From positions 1 through 32,774 of the forward strand of contig JBMHCC010000031.1 of NCBI GenBank assembly GCA_049890115.1: DNA of 32,774 nt. The letters are read 5' to 3'. Positions 1 through 7,835 of the stretch are shown here, in pieces (position 1 is the first letter of the stretch; each line of letters opens with the position of its first letter). Position numbers and translations under genes: made by a program. A model generated the notes under the pieces. The model did no database searches, was not told where the DNA came from, and saw only the letters and a program-made list of their open reading frames with translations. This DNA comes from UBA685 sp049890115 (GTDB taxonomy: Bacteria > Pseudomonadota > Alphaproteobacteria > Puniceispirillales > Puniceispirillaceae).

Positions 1-126
1 GATGAAATTGCCTGGTCATTATTGGGTATATCAATGGCTGGCTGGAATAGTATCATCAGCTTTGGGCTTGTTCTTTTCCTTGTCTGCGCCATCTTTAAGC
101 TTAAAGGAGTTCTGCGAAATGGATAA
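1..126 (+). CDS. dsbB: DsbB-family disulfide bond formation protein, C-terminal end (partial)
   Basis: Frame 1 is open from the window edge to a TAA at 124-126 and encodes the last 41 residues of a membrane protein. The visible part starts DEIAWSLLGISMAGWN and continues into a hydrophobic helix and a short basic tail. This matches the end of DsbB, where a 'C-D-x-I-P/A-W-S-L-x-G-(L/I)-S-M-A-G-x-N' stretch precedes the last membrane helix. DsbB passes electrons from DsbA to quinone in the inner membrane. The end overlaps the coq7 start by 8 bases (ATGGATAA), so the two are probably co-transcribed, fitting a shared link to ubiquinone. The rest of the gene lies outside the window, so the active-site cysteines cannot be checked. 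Confidence 0.72.
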   Translation, partial: DEIAWSLLGISMAGWNSIISFGLVLFLVCAIFKLKGVLRNG

Positions 127-637
127 AGCAAGATTAGCTGAATTTTTGCGTGTTAATCATGCCGGTGAGCGTGCTGCCCAGACTATCTATAAAGGCCAGT
201 TGGCGGTGCTAAAAGGCCATGAATATGAAGCTGAAATTCAGCACATGATGGAACAAGAAGTTGAACATCTTGAGACCTTCGATAAATTGCTGAATGAGTA
301 TGAAGTGCGCCCATCAGTGCTTGACCCGCTATGGGGCGCAGCTGGTTTTGCGCTTGGTGCTGTTACTGCTGCTATGGGGCCAAAAGCTGCCATGGCATGT
401 ACCATTGCAGTCGAAGAAGTCATTGGTGAGCATTATCATAAACAGGTTGAAGCCTTGCATGCTGCTGATCAAGAACCTGAATTAAAAGAAACGCTTGCCC
501 GCTTTCGTGATGAAGAGCTAGAGCACCGCGATATTGCCCGTGATAATAAAGGTGAAGAAGCCACAGCCTATCCGTTATTGCGCGCTATTATTCAGCAAGG
601 CTGCCGCACGGCCATTAAGATTGCTGAAAAAGTCTGA
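119..637 (+). CDS. coq7: 3-demethoxyubiquinol 3-hydroxylase (COQ7 family)
   Basis: Di-iron monooxygenase that performs the penultimate ring hydroxylation of ubiquinone synthesis at the inner membrane. The ATG at 119 is chosen because AAAGGAG lies at 102-108 and because this gives the 172-residue short form usual in alphaproteobacteria; an in-frame extension to base 2 merely reads through the upstream dsbB end. Visible metal ligands fit the family: E17 in NHAGERAAQ, E47 and H50 in an E-x-x-H, the VEEVIGEHY segment near 98-106, and E133/H136 in a second E-x-x-H. A hydrophobic hairpin of Gly/Ala residues (about 71-98) is the membrane-contacting part. It overlaps dsbB by 8 bases and ends 3 bases before the convergent HNH gene. 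Confidence 0.93.
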   Translation: MDKARLAEFLRVNHAGERAAQTIYKGQLAVLKGHEYEAEIQHMMEQEVEHLETFDKLLNEYEVRPSVLDPLWGAAGFALGAVTAAMGPKAAMACTIAVEEVIGEHYHKQVEALHAADQEPELKETLARFRDEELEHRDIARDNKGEEATAYPLLRAIIQQGCRTAIKIAEKV

Positions 638-640
638 CGC

Positions 641-1213
641 TCAGCTATCTAGCTTATCTTGCAATAATTCAGAATCCCAATACAGGTAATCGCGCCAGCT
701 ATGATGCAGATAATTGGGCGGGAAATGACGACCATTTTCTTGTAATTGCCACACAGATGGCTCGCGCGGTTCCTGAAGGGGATGCATGCCGCAATCAGAT
801 GCTAATTTCGCACCTTTGCGCAAATTACACTTCCCGCAAGCCGCCACAACATTAAACCAATTCGTGCGCCCGCCTCTTGCCCGTGGCACCACATGATCAA
901 AGGTCAATTCAGATGCTGGTAGCCTGACGCCGCAATATTGACAGGAAAACTTATCGCGCAAAAAGACATTAAAGCGTGTGAAAGCAGGATTACGACTTTG
1001 TGGCACATATTCTTTAAGCGCAATAACAGATGGCAATTTGAAGCTAATGGTGGGGCTTCTGACTTCTTCATCATATTCTGAAATAATTGAAACACGCTCT
1101 AGGAAAACAGCTTTGATGCTATCCTGCCAAGACCATAAAGACAGCGGATAATAGCTAAGTGGCCGAAAATCGGCATTGAGAACAAGGGCAGGCGGATGTG
1201 AGCCAGCATTCAT
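641..1213 (-). CDS. HNH endonuclease family protein
   Basis: A 190-residue protein with a zinc-ribbon HNH nuclease domain in its middle: C91-x2-C94, then D106-H107 in FDHVVPRARGG, an Asn in RTNWFN, and C126-x2-C129 followed by N130. These are the expected zinc ligands and the His/Asn residues of the beta-beta-alpha metal fold. The N-terminal 80 residues (VLNADFRPLSYYPLSLWSW) are typical of the widely conserved chromosomal HNH family that is found as a single copy in many bacteria, whose biological role is not settled. It stands alone and ends 3 bases from coq7, convergently. Nothing nearby suggests a mobile element, a restriction system or a toxin. Confidence 0.88.
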   Translation of the reverse strand: MNAGSHPPALVLNADFRPLSYYPLSLWSWQDSIKAVFLERVSIISEYDEEVRSPTISFKLPSVIALKEYVPQSRNPAFTRFNVFLRDKFSCQYCGVRLPASELTFDHVVPRARGGRTNWFNVVAACGKCNLRKGAKLASDCGMHPLQEPREPSVWQLQENGRHFPPNYLHHSWRDYLYWDSELLQDKLDS

Positions 1214-1370
1214 TCATCTTACTCCTTAGCTGTCATGCTCTGTGACTGTTATTAAAGCTAACCATGAGAAAGATAATAGTGCAACTGCAAATCCCAACAT
1301 GTAGAAAAGATTTCAGAAATTCCACACAAGATGCTGTGTTTGATACATCAGCTCATGTGATATTTATCGA

Positions 1371-2066
1371 TTAATCTGTGGCTAATTCTGTTGCCATAAA
1401 ATGGCCAAGCGCATTTACCGTTTCAGCATCAATGCTATGCCCCATGATGGGGCGTGCTAATGTCTGGCAGTCATAACCTGCATCTAGTAACATCTGATTG
1501 GCACGCGCCATTGCGCCAAATGGCACAACTTCATCTCGTTCACCATGCGCCAAAAAGATAGGTGCTTTGCTATCTGGTGCTGGCGTTATGTTCTGATTAG
1601 CTAATAAAGCACCAGCAATAGAAGCGTAGCCAGCCATTTGGCTTTTCGCTCTTTGTGCAAGATGCAGGCTCATCATACCGCCTTGCGAGAAACCGCCAAT
1701 GAAGATGCGATGTGGCTCGATTCCCATTTGCTCTGACAAAGCCATAGCTGCCTGTTCAACCAAAGCAGCAGCTCTATCCATTTCGCCATAGGCAGAGGCT
1801 GGATCTTTATAGAGCGTTTCTGTTAGGGCAAACCATTGTCTGCCAAAGGGGTTAGCCGAACAGATATCAGGTGCATGTGGGCAAAATAGGCTTAGCTGCG
1901 GCACAAAGGCTCGCAAAGGATGAACAAGATCTATCAAATCACGCCCATCAGCACCCCAGCCATGAAGCATAATAAAGCAGGTTGCTTCGGTTTGGTTGTC
2001 ACTTTGATGGTGGTCTATGCCATTAAATGGCCCTTGTAAATCAGCGAATCTCTGCTCATTAGACAT
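1371..2066 (-). CDS. Alpha/beta-hydrolase, phospholipase/carboxylesterase family
   Basis: A cytosolic serine esterase of the carboxylesterase 2 / acyl-protein thioesterase-like family (YpfH/EstB type). Visible are the oxyanion segment MLHGWGADGRDL, the nucleophile elbow GGFSQGG, an acid in HGERDEVVPF and the catalytic His in MGHSIDAETV, in the order required for the triad. The start at 2066 is preferred over an upstream in-frame ATG at 2123 because a GGGGAG lies about 10 bases before it, and the extension (MPSCIIIISRQ...) looks like noncoding DNA. This gives 231 residues, normal for the family. Substrate cannot be told from sequence. It is divergent from gluQ. Confidence 0.9.
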   Translation of the reverse strand: MSNEQRFADLQGPFNGIDHHQSDNQTEATCFIMLHGWGADGRDLIDLVHPLRAFVPQLSLFCPHAPDICSANPFGRQWFALTETLYKDPASAYGEMDRAAALVEQAAMALSEQMGIEPHRIFIGGFSQGGMMSLHLAQRAKSQMAGYASIAGALLANQNITPAPDSKAPIFLAHGERDEVVPFGAMARANQMLLDAGYDCQTLARPIMGHSIDAETVNALGHFMATELATD

Positions 2067-2184
2067 GATAAAACACTCCCCTTTATCAGCTTGTCTGCTT
2101 ATAATAATAATGCATGATGGCAAGCAAGTACCAGTGCGCCGTCACCCATAAAAAATCAGCAAGGCTGAACAGGTTTATTTTTTG

Positions 2185-3033
2185 ATGGATTTGCCAATCA
2201 TAACCAGATTTGCACCAAGCCCCACAGGTGATTTGCATCTAGGGCATGCTTATTCAGCGCTTTATGCCTTTCAGTTAGCTGGCCACAATCCAGCACAATT
2301 TCATTTGCGCATTGATGATCTTGATTTCACCAGATGCCGGCCTGAATTTGTGCAAAGACAGATAGATGATCTGGCCTGGCTTGGCATTAGCTGGCAGGCA
2401 CCGCCCCACTATCAAAGCAAGCGGCTTGCGCGTTATCAATCTGCGCTTGGTTATTTAAAAGATGAAGGGTTTATTTATCCCTGCCTGCTGCAGCGCAAAG
2501 AAGTTGCTGAAATATTATCAGCACCACAAGCTACAAGCTCTCTAAAAGGCAGATTATCTGATGCCGAAATGGCAAAACGCCAAGATGATGGCAGAGAGCC
2601 TGCCTATCGGTTGGATATGACTAAAATTGCCGCAAATTGTCCGGAATTATTTTGGCATGATAGGAAAACAGGCAAGCATATTGTATCGCTGTCAGCCATT
2701 GGTGATGCTGTCATAGCACGATCTGATATTGGCGCATCTTATCATCTTTGTGTTGTTTTAGATGATCATGATAGTGCCATTACGCTGGTTACTAGAGGCC
2801 GCGATTTGGCTGCTGAGACAGGTATCCACAGGCTATTGCAACATCTGCTACAACTTGATCAGCCCTGTTATGAACATCACCCCTTAATTGTTGATGAGAC
2901 AGGCAAACGACTTGCCAAACGTGACGATGCCAAATCATTATCTGCCTATCGCGAACATGGCCATTCACCAGATGATATCTGGCAAATATGTCAGCTATTT
3001 TTGGAAAAACCAAAAAACAAATTTTTTTGTTGA
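2185..3033 (+). CDS. gluQ: Glutamyl-Q tRNA(Asp) synthetase
   Basis: A truncated class I synthetase paralogue that attaches glutamate to queuosine at position 34 of tRNA(Asp). The nucleotide-binding site is visible as APSPTGDLHLGHAYSAL (HIGH-like), followed by IDDLD, and the second signature appears as GKRLAKRDD. At 282 residues it lacks the anticodon-binding domain of GltX, as expected for this family. Start: ATG at 2185 is used; a TTG precedes it directly and no strong ribosome site decides. The zinc cysteines known from E. coli GluQ are mostly missing here: only one Cys follows the 'IYP' segment. Its TGA stop overlaps the -35 box of the small RNA that follows. Confidence 0.92.
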   Translation: MDLPIITRFAPSPTGDLHLGHAYSALYAFQLAGHNPAQFHLRIDDLDFTRCRPEFVQRQIDDLAWLGISWQAPPHYQSKRLARYQSALGYLKDEGFIYPCLLQRKEVAEILSAPQATSSLKGRLSDAEMAKRQDDGREPAYRLDMTKIAANCPELFWHDRKTGKHIVSLSAIGDAVIARSDIGASYHLCVVLDDHDSAITLVTRGRDLAAETGIHRLLQHLLQLDQPCYEHHPLIVDETGKRLAKRDDAKSLSAYREHGHSPDDIWQICQLFLEKPKNKFFC

Positions 3034-3058
3034 CAATAATCTGAAACACCCTTATGTA
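3030..3058 (+). promoter_or_regulatory. Sigma-70-type promoter of the MmgR-like small RNA
   Basis: A perfect TTGACA lies at 3030-3035 and overlaps the gluQ stop codon. After a 17-base spacer comes TATGTA (3053-3058), a 3/6 match to the -10 consensus. Predicted transcription start is about 3064-3066, right before the small hairpin of the RNA. The consensus -35, the correct spacing and an intrinsic terminator about 65 bases on support an independent transcription unit. The weak -10 suggests regulated or activator-assisted expression. Confidence 0.6.
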
Positions 3059-3064
3059 TCGCAC

Positions 3065-3129
3065 CGCACAATTTATTTTTGTGTTTCCTCCCTTAACTCG
3101 GTCGTGAATTGTTTCACGGCCTTTTTTTT
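3065..3129 (+). ncRNA. mmgR: MmgR/ar8-type trans-acting small RNA (Rfam 'suhB' family candidate)
   Basis: A short transcription unit of about 65 nucleotides between gluQ and panC. In order: a small hairpin CACAA (3067-3071) / TTGTG (3079-3083) with an A/T loop, the single-stranded TTTCCTCCCT at 3084-3093, then the terminator hairpin and eight T residues. The ten-base stretch equals the conserved unpaired seed I remember for alphaproteobacterial MmgR (ar8, Rfam suhB), which in Sinorhizobium limits polyhydroxybutyrate storage and is nitrogen-regulated. The C-rich seed would pair with ribosome binding sites. Seed, hairpin order, length and promoter are seen in the sequence; family membership follows from recalled family features and was not tested with a covariance model. 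Targets here are unknown. Confidence 0.66.
3100..3129 (+). terminator. Intrinsic terminator of the small RNA
   Basis: GGTCGTGAA (3100-3108) pairs with TTCACGGCC (3113-3121) through nine base pairs, one of them G-U, around a 4-base loop, and is followed by eight T residues (3122-3129). It would form the 3' end and likely Hfq-binding tail of the small RNA. Confidence 0.88.
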
Positions 3130-3201
3130 GTCCATATATTGTATTTTTTCTGAAATAGGCATAGATAATTTCTAAATTGGAAATAATTGTAGGCGCAAAA
3201 G

Positions 3202-4068
3202 CTATTGTGCGCTGCACAATTTCTCAATAGATTCATTATCAATTAATCGTGTCTGACCAAGAAATGCTGCAACCAAAATGCGTGTTTCTGGCATCACATC
3301 ATCCTTGGACGAAACAGCCTCTAGCGTGTCAGGGTCACACAGGCTGATATAGTCAATTTTGGTAAAGCCAGCTTTTACAAGATTTTCAGATGCGTGCGCG
3401 ATGGCATCTGTGACATCTTTTCCCGCTATTAGTTCAGCTGCTAACGCTTGCATGGCTTGATAGAGTTTTGGCGCAATCTGCCTCTCTTCTGCGGTTAAAT
3501 ATTGATTACGAGATGATAGCGCCAGCCCATCATAATCACGCTCTGTCGGGCATGTTATGATTGAAATTGGCACATCCAAATCATCAACCATCTGCTTGAT
3601 AACAGCACATTGCTGGAAATCCTTTTCACCAAATAGGGCAAAATCTGCCTGAATATGGTGAAATAATTTCAGCACAATCGTTGCCACACCTGTGAAAAAT
3701 TGCGGCCTATATTCCCCTTCCAAAGGCAGCGCAGCACCAGAAGGCACAATGCTGGTGGCATGGCGTTCACGATACATGCTAGCTGGCATATAAACACAAT
3801 CAGCTAGTGCCTGTTTCTGCAAAGCCATTAAGTCATCATCTAGGGTGCGCGGATAGCGTTCTAAATCTTCACCAGCAGCAAATTGGGTTGGATTCACATA
3901 GATTGTCACAACCACGATATCAGCAACCGCTTTTGCCTGTGCAACTAATGCCAAATGCCCCTCATGCAAACCACCCATGGTTGGCACAATCGCAATCGTT
4001 CTGCTATGCGTTTTATGTTGTTTCACAAAACGCTGCATTTCAACCTTTTCAGAGATCAGCTTTATCAT
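3202..4068 (-). CDS. panC: Pantothenate synthetase (pantoate-beta-alanine ligase)
   Basis: Cytosolic enzyme that joins pantoate and beta-alanine with ATP, the last step of pantothenate (coenzyme A precursor) synthesis. The HIGH-like ATP site is visible as MGGLHEGH (residues 31-38), followed by YVNPTQFAAGEDLERYPR for pantoate binding, the GEKDFQQ segment, and the KMSKS-like region LSSRNQYL. Length of 288 matches the family. It is the third gene of fur-panB-panC, starting 21 bases after the panB stop. The product of PanB feeds this pathway through PanE, which is not in the window. The 3' end faces the small RNA terminator. Confidence 0.96.
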   Translation of the reverse strand: MIKLISEKVEMQRFVKQHKTHSRTIAIVPTMGGLHEGHLALVAQAKAVADIVVVTIYVNPTQFAAGEDLERYPRTLDDDLMALQKQALADCVYMPASMYRERHATSIVPSGAALPLEGEYRPQFFTGVATIVLKLFHHIQADFALFGEKDFQQCAVIKQMVDDLDVPISIITCPTERDYDGLALSSRNQYLTAEERQIAPKLYQAMQALAAELIAGKDVTDAIAHASENLVKAGFTKIDYISLCDPDTLEAVSSKDDVMPETRILVAAFLGQTRLIDNESIEKLCSAQ

Positions 4069-4089
4069 CTGCTTATCGTCTCATGATGG

Positions 4090-4884
4090 TTAGCGTTTGA
4101 CAAAACATTCTGCATCAGAGGGAAATGCACCATCAATCACATCACGCCGATAAGCCGCAACTGCCTCTTCAATCGGCTCTGACAGTGCCCCATATTTACG
4201 GACAAATTTTGGTGTAAATTTATCATATAAACCAAGCAAATCATCTGTCACTAATATCTGGCCATGACAGGCAGGTGAGGCACCAATACCAATAACAGGA
4301 ACCGTGCTGATATCAGCAAGCCGGCGCGCAACAGGCTCAACCACACATTCCACAACTACACCAAAGCAACCAGCCTCTTCCAACGCTTTTAAGTCACTGA
4401 CAAGCTGCTCTTCTTCGATAGAATCACGGCCTGTAACGCGATATTCATCAGGGCTATTGACCTGTTGCGGTAATAAGCCAATATGACCCAAAACAGGGAT
4501 GCCAGAGCGGATAATCGCCTCGATATGAGGCGCCATATCCTCGCCGCCCTCTAGCTTAATCGCATCAGCGCCAGTTTGCTGCATAATCTGATGGGCATTA
4601 TCAGTCGCCCAATTAGCAGATGATTCATAACTGCCAGCTGGCATATCAACCACAATCACAGCTTGATCTGCTGATTTTGCAACAGCCTTGCCATGCCTTA
4701 TCATCATATCAATCGTAGCGGTATTGGTTGTTTCCTCTCCATAAACCACCATGGCAAGCGAATCCCCAACAAGCAATAAATCGCAATGCTCATCAAGGCG
4801 GCTTGCCATAGATGCTGTATAGGCGGTCAGACAAACGATTTTACGTTCATCTTTTAACGCCAGAAATTTCTGAATTTTGGACAA
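4090..4884 (-). CDS. panB: 3-methyl-2-oxobutanoate hydroxymethyltransferase
   Basis: Transfers a one-carbon unit from methylene-tetrahydrofolate to alpha-ketoisovalerate, the first committed step of pantothenate synthesis. A TIM-barrel protein of 264 residues with the usual landmarks: LTAYTASMA near the N-terminus, VGDSLAMVVYG with the metal-binding Asp, MPAGSYE, KLEGG, GHIGLLPQ and VVECV. Its ATG lies 2 bases after the fur stop, so translation is probably coupled to fur. Nothing is missing. Confidence 0.96.
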   Translation of the reverse strand: MSKIQKFLALKDERKIVCLTAYTASMASRLDEHCDLLLVGDSLAMVVYGEETTNTATIDMMIRHGKAVAKSADQAVIVVDMPAGSYESSANWATDNAHQIMQQTGADAIKLEGGEDMAPHIEAIIRSGIPVLGHIGLLPQQVNSPDEYRVTGRDSIEEEQLVSDLKALEEAGCFGVVVECVVEPVARRLADISTVPVIGIGASPACHGQILVTDDLLGLYDKFTPKFVRKYGALSEPIEEAVAAYRRDVIDGAFPSDAECFVKR

Positions 4885-4886
4885 AC

Positions 4887-5294
4887 TCAGCCTTTCTTTT
4901 TGCGCACAAATAATTCAAGCCTGTGATCAACCAGCTCATAACCCATTTTTTCGGCAATCGCTATTTTCATCTTTTCAAGCTCTTCATCATAGAATTCGAT
5001 GACCTCACCTGTTTCGATATCAACCAGATGTTCATGATGTTCGCCAGATTCCTCATAGCGTGATCTGCCATCACCAAATTCAAGCCTTTCAATAACACCA
5101 GCTTCTTCAAGTAATTTGACTGTGCGATAGACCGTTGCAATGGAAATCGTACCATCAACAGCAACAGAACGCTGATATAATTGGTCAACATCAGGGTGAT
5201 CTTCTGAATCTTCGATCACTTTTACAATGACCTGGCGCTGGGATGTCATGCGAATATTTTTGGAAAGGCACCTATTAAGCAATGTGTCACTCAC
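4887..5294 (-). CDS. fur: Fur-family metal-responsive transcriptional regulator (Fur/Mur type)
   Basis: A winged-helix repressor that senses iron or, in many alphaproteobacteria, manganese. Visible: the DNA-recognition segment MTSQRQVIVKV ... ISIATVYRTVKLLEEAG and the metal site HHEHLVDIETGEVIEF. The C-terminal structural-zinc CxxC pairs of enterobacterial Fur are absent, as is common for alphaproteobacterial Fur/Mur. Start: AGGGGAG at 5304-5310 sits 9 bases before a GTG at 5294 but only 3 before an ATG at 5300; an ATG at 5336 has no site. I therefore prefer GTG, giving 135 residues; 5300 is the alternative. It heads an operon with panB and panC, an uncommon pairing of metal sensing and coenzyme A precursor synthesis. 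Confidence 0.9.
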   Translation of the reverse strand: MSDTLLNRCLSKNIRMTSQRQVIVKVIEDSEDHPDVDQLYQRSVAVDGTISIATVYRTVKLLEEAGVIERLEFGDGRSRYEESGEHHEHLVDIETGEVIEFYDEELEKMKIAIAEKMGYELVDHRLELFVRKKKG

Positions 5295-5453
5295 TAGCAT
5301 AATCTCCCCTATAGGCTGGTCTGTCATCCGTTGCAATTATACACATAAAGTGAAATGAAATTCATCCGTTTTCTTTTTATAAGCGATATGAGACAGTCAG
5401 CAGAAAGTGAAAATTTTTAAAATTGGCAACTGGTCGGAGCCGACGAAAAAACC

Positions 5454-6362
5454 ATGAAACAACAATCCACCTTGTCAGGCATTATTTTGATGATTTTGGC
5501 GATGGCTGTTTTGCCTGGCCTTGATGCGTGTGCGAAATGGCTTGGTGCCACCTTGCCAGCATCACAGGTAACAGCAGCACGATTTAGCATGCAGATGGCA
5601 TTACTCATCCCTGTTATGATGCTATTGCGCCTGCGGTTTGATCGCTCCTATCTCTCACTATCTCAGATGCTACGCGGCATTTGTCTGGCAGGAGCCACAT
5701 GGCTTTTTTTCATATCGCTAAAGACATTGCCAATGGCAGAGGCGATATCCATCTTTTTTGTCGAGCCTTTATTACTGACATTGCTTGGTGCGCTTTTTTT
5801 AGGCGAGGTTATCCGCATCAGACGCATAGCTGCTATCATCATTGGATTTGGCGGTGCCATGCTGATTATTCAGCCTAGCTTTGCTATATTTGGCTGGCCT
5901 GCTTTGCTGCCACTTGGGGCTGCCTTTTTCTTTGCTGGCTATATGATAATCACCCGTATATTGGCGCAGAAACAACATCCTGTTACCGCACAATTATCCA
6001 TGTCATTCTTTGCGCTCATGACCATTATCATTTTGGCTTTTGTAAATGATAGCTTTGCCTTTGAAACACAAAGCTGGCAGATGCCAAATCGCACTGAATT
6101 TTTGATTATTGCCCTGTTAGGCATCATAGCAACAAGCGGTCATTTGATGATTGTCTTTGCGCTTCAGCGTGCTGATACAGGCCTGCTGGCACCATTTCAA
6201 TATCTTGAGATTGTCAATGCCTCACTGCTTGGCTTTATTATCTTCAGCGACATTCCAAAAGACACCACAATAATCGGTGCCGCCATTATTATTGGCTCAG
6301 GCCTCTATTTAATCCACCGTGAAAATAAGGCGCAAAAAACCCATCAATTAGCTGATTTATGA
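5454..6362 (+). CDS. DMT-superfamily (EamA) membrane transporter
   Basis: A 302-residue inner-membrane protein with about ten hydrophobic helices arranged as two EamA repeats. The first covers roughly residues 8-140, ending in FLGEVIRIRRIAAIIIGFGGAMLI; the second covers roughly 150-290, ending in FSDIPKDTTIIGAAIIIGSGLYLI. The repeated 'E/D ... G..ii..G' endings are the family's mark. Such proteins export metabolites or amino acids; the substrate cannot be predicted. It is transcribed divergently from fur across a gap of about 160 bases. Its 3' end overlaps the convergent pssA by 19 bases. Confidence 0.88.
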   Translation: MKQQSTLSGIILMILAMAVLPGLDACAKWLGATLPASQVTAARFSMQMALLIPVMMLLRLRFDRSYLSLSQMLRGICLAGATWLFFISLKTLPMAEAISIFFVEPLLLTLLGALFLGEVIRIRRIAAIIIGFGGAMLIIQPSFAIFGWPALLPLGAAFFFAGYMIITRILAQKQHPVTAQLSMSFFALMTIIILAFVNDSFAFETQSWQMPNRTEFLIIALLGIIATSGHLMIVFALQRADTGLLAPFQYLEIVNASLLGFIIFSDIPKDTTIIGAAIIIGSGLYLIHRENKAQKTHQLADL

Positions 6363-7105
6363 CGTTGTTTCTGACGCATAAAGGCAATGATGGCAAAGGG
6401 AATAGAGCCAAGATAAAGCACAGTAATCAGAATATAAGCAAGCCATGGTTGCGCCACTACAAGACCTGTTAATAGCGCAATTAATGCCAGAATTGGCAAC
6501 GCAAAATCAGATGAAATCTTAAATGATTTACCGGCAAAAGTTGGCATTGTGCTAACAGCAGCCACACCGCAAATCACCAAGATAAGTGAAACAGGAAAGG
6601 CCTGTCGCATCATCTCTATTTCAAACTGGTTATGAATGACAATCGGCAACAACACCAATAACCCAGCAGCAGGGCTTGGAATGCCTGTGAAAAAATTCTT
6701 CGCAAAATCTGGTTTGTCAGGGATTTCTGAATCAAATCGTGCCAGACGCAATGCAATACAGACAATATAAAATAATGCTGTGGCCCATGCGATATTGCCA
6801 AGATCTTGTAATGCCCACAAATACAAGCATAAGCCTGGCACAACACCGAACACAACAACATCAGACAGGCTGTCAAGTGCCCCACCAAACGCGCTAGTGG
6901 CACGCAATAAACGCGCTGTTCTGCCATCTAGCGCATCAAAAATTGCCCCCAAAGTAATCAGCCCGACCACCATATCCCATTGCCCATTCAGGGCAAAACG
7001 CAAGGCTGTTAATCCTGATACAAGTGCAGCGATTGTGATAATATTGGGTATCATCCAATTGGCTGATACTTGGAAACGAAAGGGGCGTCTTTTCGGCACT
7101 GGCAT
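6344..7105 (-). CDS. pssA: CDP-diacylglycerol-serine O-phosphatidyltransferase
   Basis: Membrane enzyme that makes phosphatidylserine from CDP-diacylglycerol and serine. The complete CDP-alcohol phosphotransferase motif is visible: D57-x2-D60-G61-x2-A64-R65-x8-G74-x3-D78-x3-D82. It is followed by about six more membrane helices. With 253 residues it is the Bacillus-like integral membrane PssA rather than the peripheral E. coli type. Its ATG overlaps the psd stop by one base (TAATG), so psd and pssA are translationally coupled and together form the phosphatidylethanolamine pathway. The 3' end overlaps the DMT gene on the other strand by 19 bases. Confidence 0.95.
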   Translation of the reverse strand: MPVPKRRPFRFQVSANWMIPNIITIAALVSGLTALRFALNGQWDMVVGLITLGAIFDALDGRTARLLRATSAFGGALDSLSDVVVFGVVPGLCLYLWALQDLGNIAWATALFYIVCIALRLARFDSEIPDKPDFAKNFFTGIPSPAAGLLVLLPIVIHNQFEIEMMRQAFPVSLILVICGVAAVSTMPTFAGKSFKISSDFALPILALIALLTGLVVAQPWLAYILITVLYLGSIPFAIIAFMRQKQRHKSAN

Positions 7106-7818
7106 TATCGTGAAGTCCCCCCATCAGGTTCTTTGGCAATGCCTGTCAAATCAGCGATAACAGTCTCGCCAGCAACACATTTTTGACCTGGCAGAACCAT
7201 AACAGGTGTAGAGGCAGGCATCCAAATATCAACACGGCTGCCAAAGCGGATCAGACCAAAAATCTGACCAGCTGATAGCCTGTCACCAATTTGCGCATCA
7301 CATAAAATACGGCGCGCCACAAGACCTGCAATTTGCACAACAGCAATTGTGACATCTTTGATATCATCAACCTGCATCGTCAAAGCAAGTCTCTCATTAT
7401 CATTGCTTGCTTTATCAAGGCTCGCATTTACGAATTTGCCTTCACGATACAATTTATGGGTAATTGTTGCGGCAATAGGTGACCTGTTCACATGCACATC
7501 AAATACATTCATGAAAATCGCAACACGCCGCCACTGACCTTCAGGCAGGTTCATTTCTGCTTCTGGCTCTGCTTCATCAATTGATATCACACGTCCATCT
7601 GCTGGAGCGACCAGCCAGCCTTGTTTTTGTGGTATCATCCGCGGTGGATTGCGAAAGAAATACACACACCATAAGGTTAAGGGCACACCAATGATGAAAA
7701 AGCTTTTAAAAAAAGCGCCTATCAAAATTGTAACACCTGCAAATAAAGCAATAAATGGCCAGCCAGCAGGGTGAATCGGAACAAAGACCTCTTCACGAAT
7801 GGCGCGATAGATATTCAT
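7105..7818 (-). CDS. psd: Phosphatidylserine decarboxylase proenzyme
   Basis: Decarboxylates phosphatidylserine to phosphatidylethanolamine using a pyruvoyl group made by self-cleavage. The cleavage site is visible as FGSR, with the Gly193-Ser194 bond expected to break and Ser194 to become the pyruvoyl. Supporting residues are in PADGR (72-76) and FDVHVNRSP (106-114). An N-terminal hydrophobic region (about 20-55) anchors it to the membrane. At 237 residues it is the short form common in alphaproteobacteria. It begins 17 bases after the preceding gene's stop and overlaps pssA by one base. Confidence 0.95.
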   Translation of the reverse strand: MNIYRAIREEVFVPIHPAGWPFIALFAGVTILIGAFFKSFFIIGVPLTLWCVYFFRNPPRMIPQKQGWLVAPADGRVISIDEAEPEAEMNLPEGQWRRVAIFMNVFDVHVNRSPIAATITHKLYREGKFVNASLDKASNDNERLALTMQVDDIKDVTIAVVQIAGLVARRILCDAQIGDRLSAGQIFGLIRFGSRVDIWMPASTPVMVLPGQKCVAGETVIADLTGIAKEPDGGTSR

Positions 7819-7835
7819 AAATTTTCTCTTTTTCG

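Noticed and set aside
2..118. N-terminal extension of COQ7 to the first in-frame ATG
   Set aside because: The other frame encodes the DsbB end here, and a ribosome site precedes the ATG at 119.
2792..3217. Reading frames on both strands across the small RNA region
   Set aside because: They run through the gluQ end, the promoter and the terminator, lack ribosome sites and resemble no protein.
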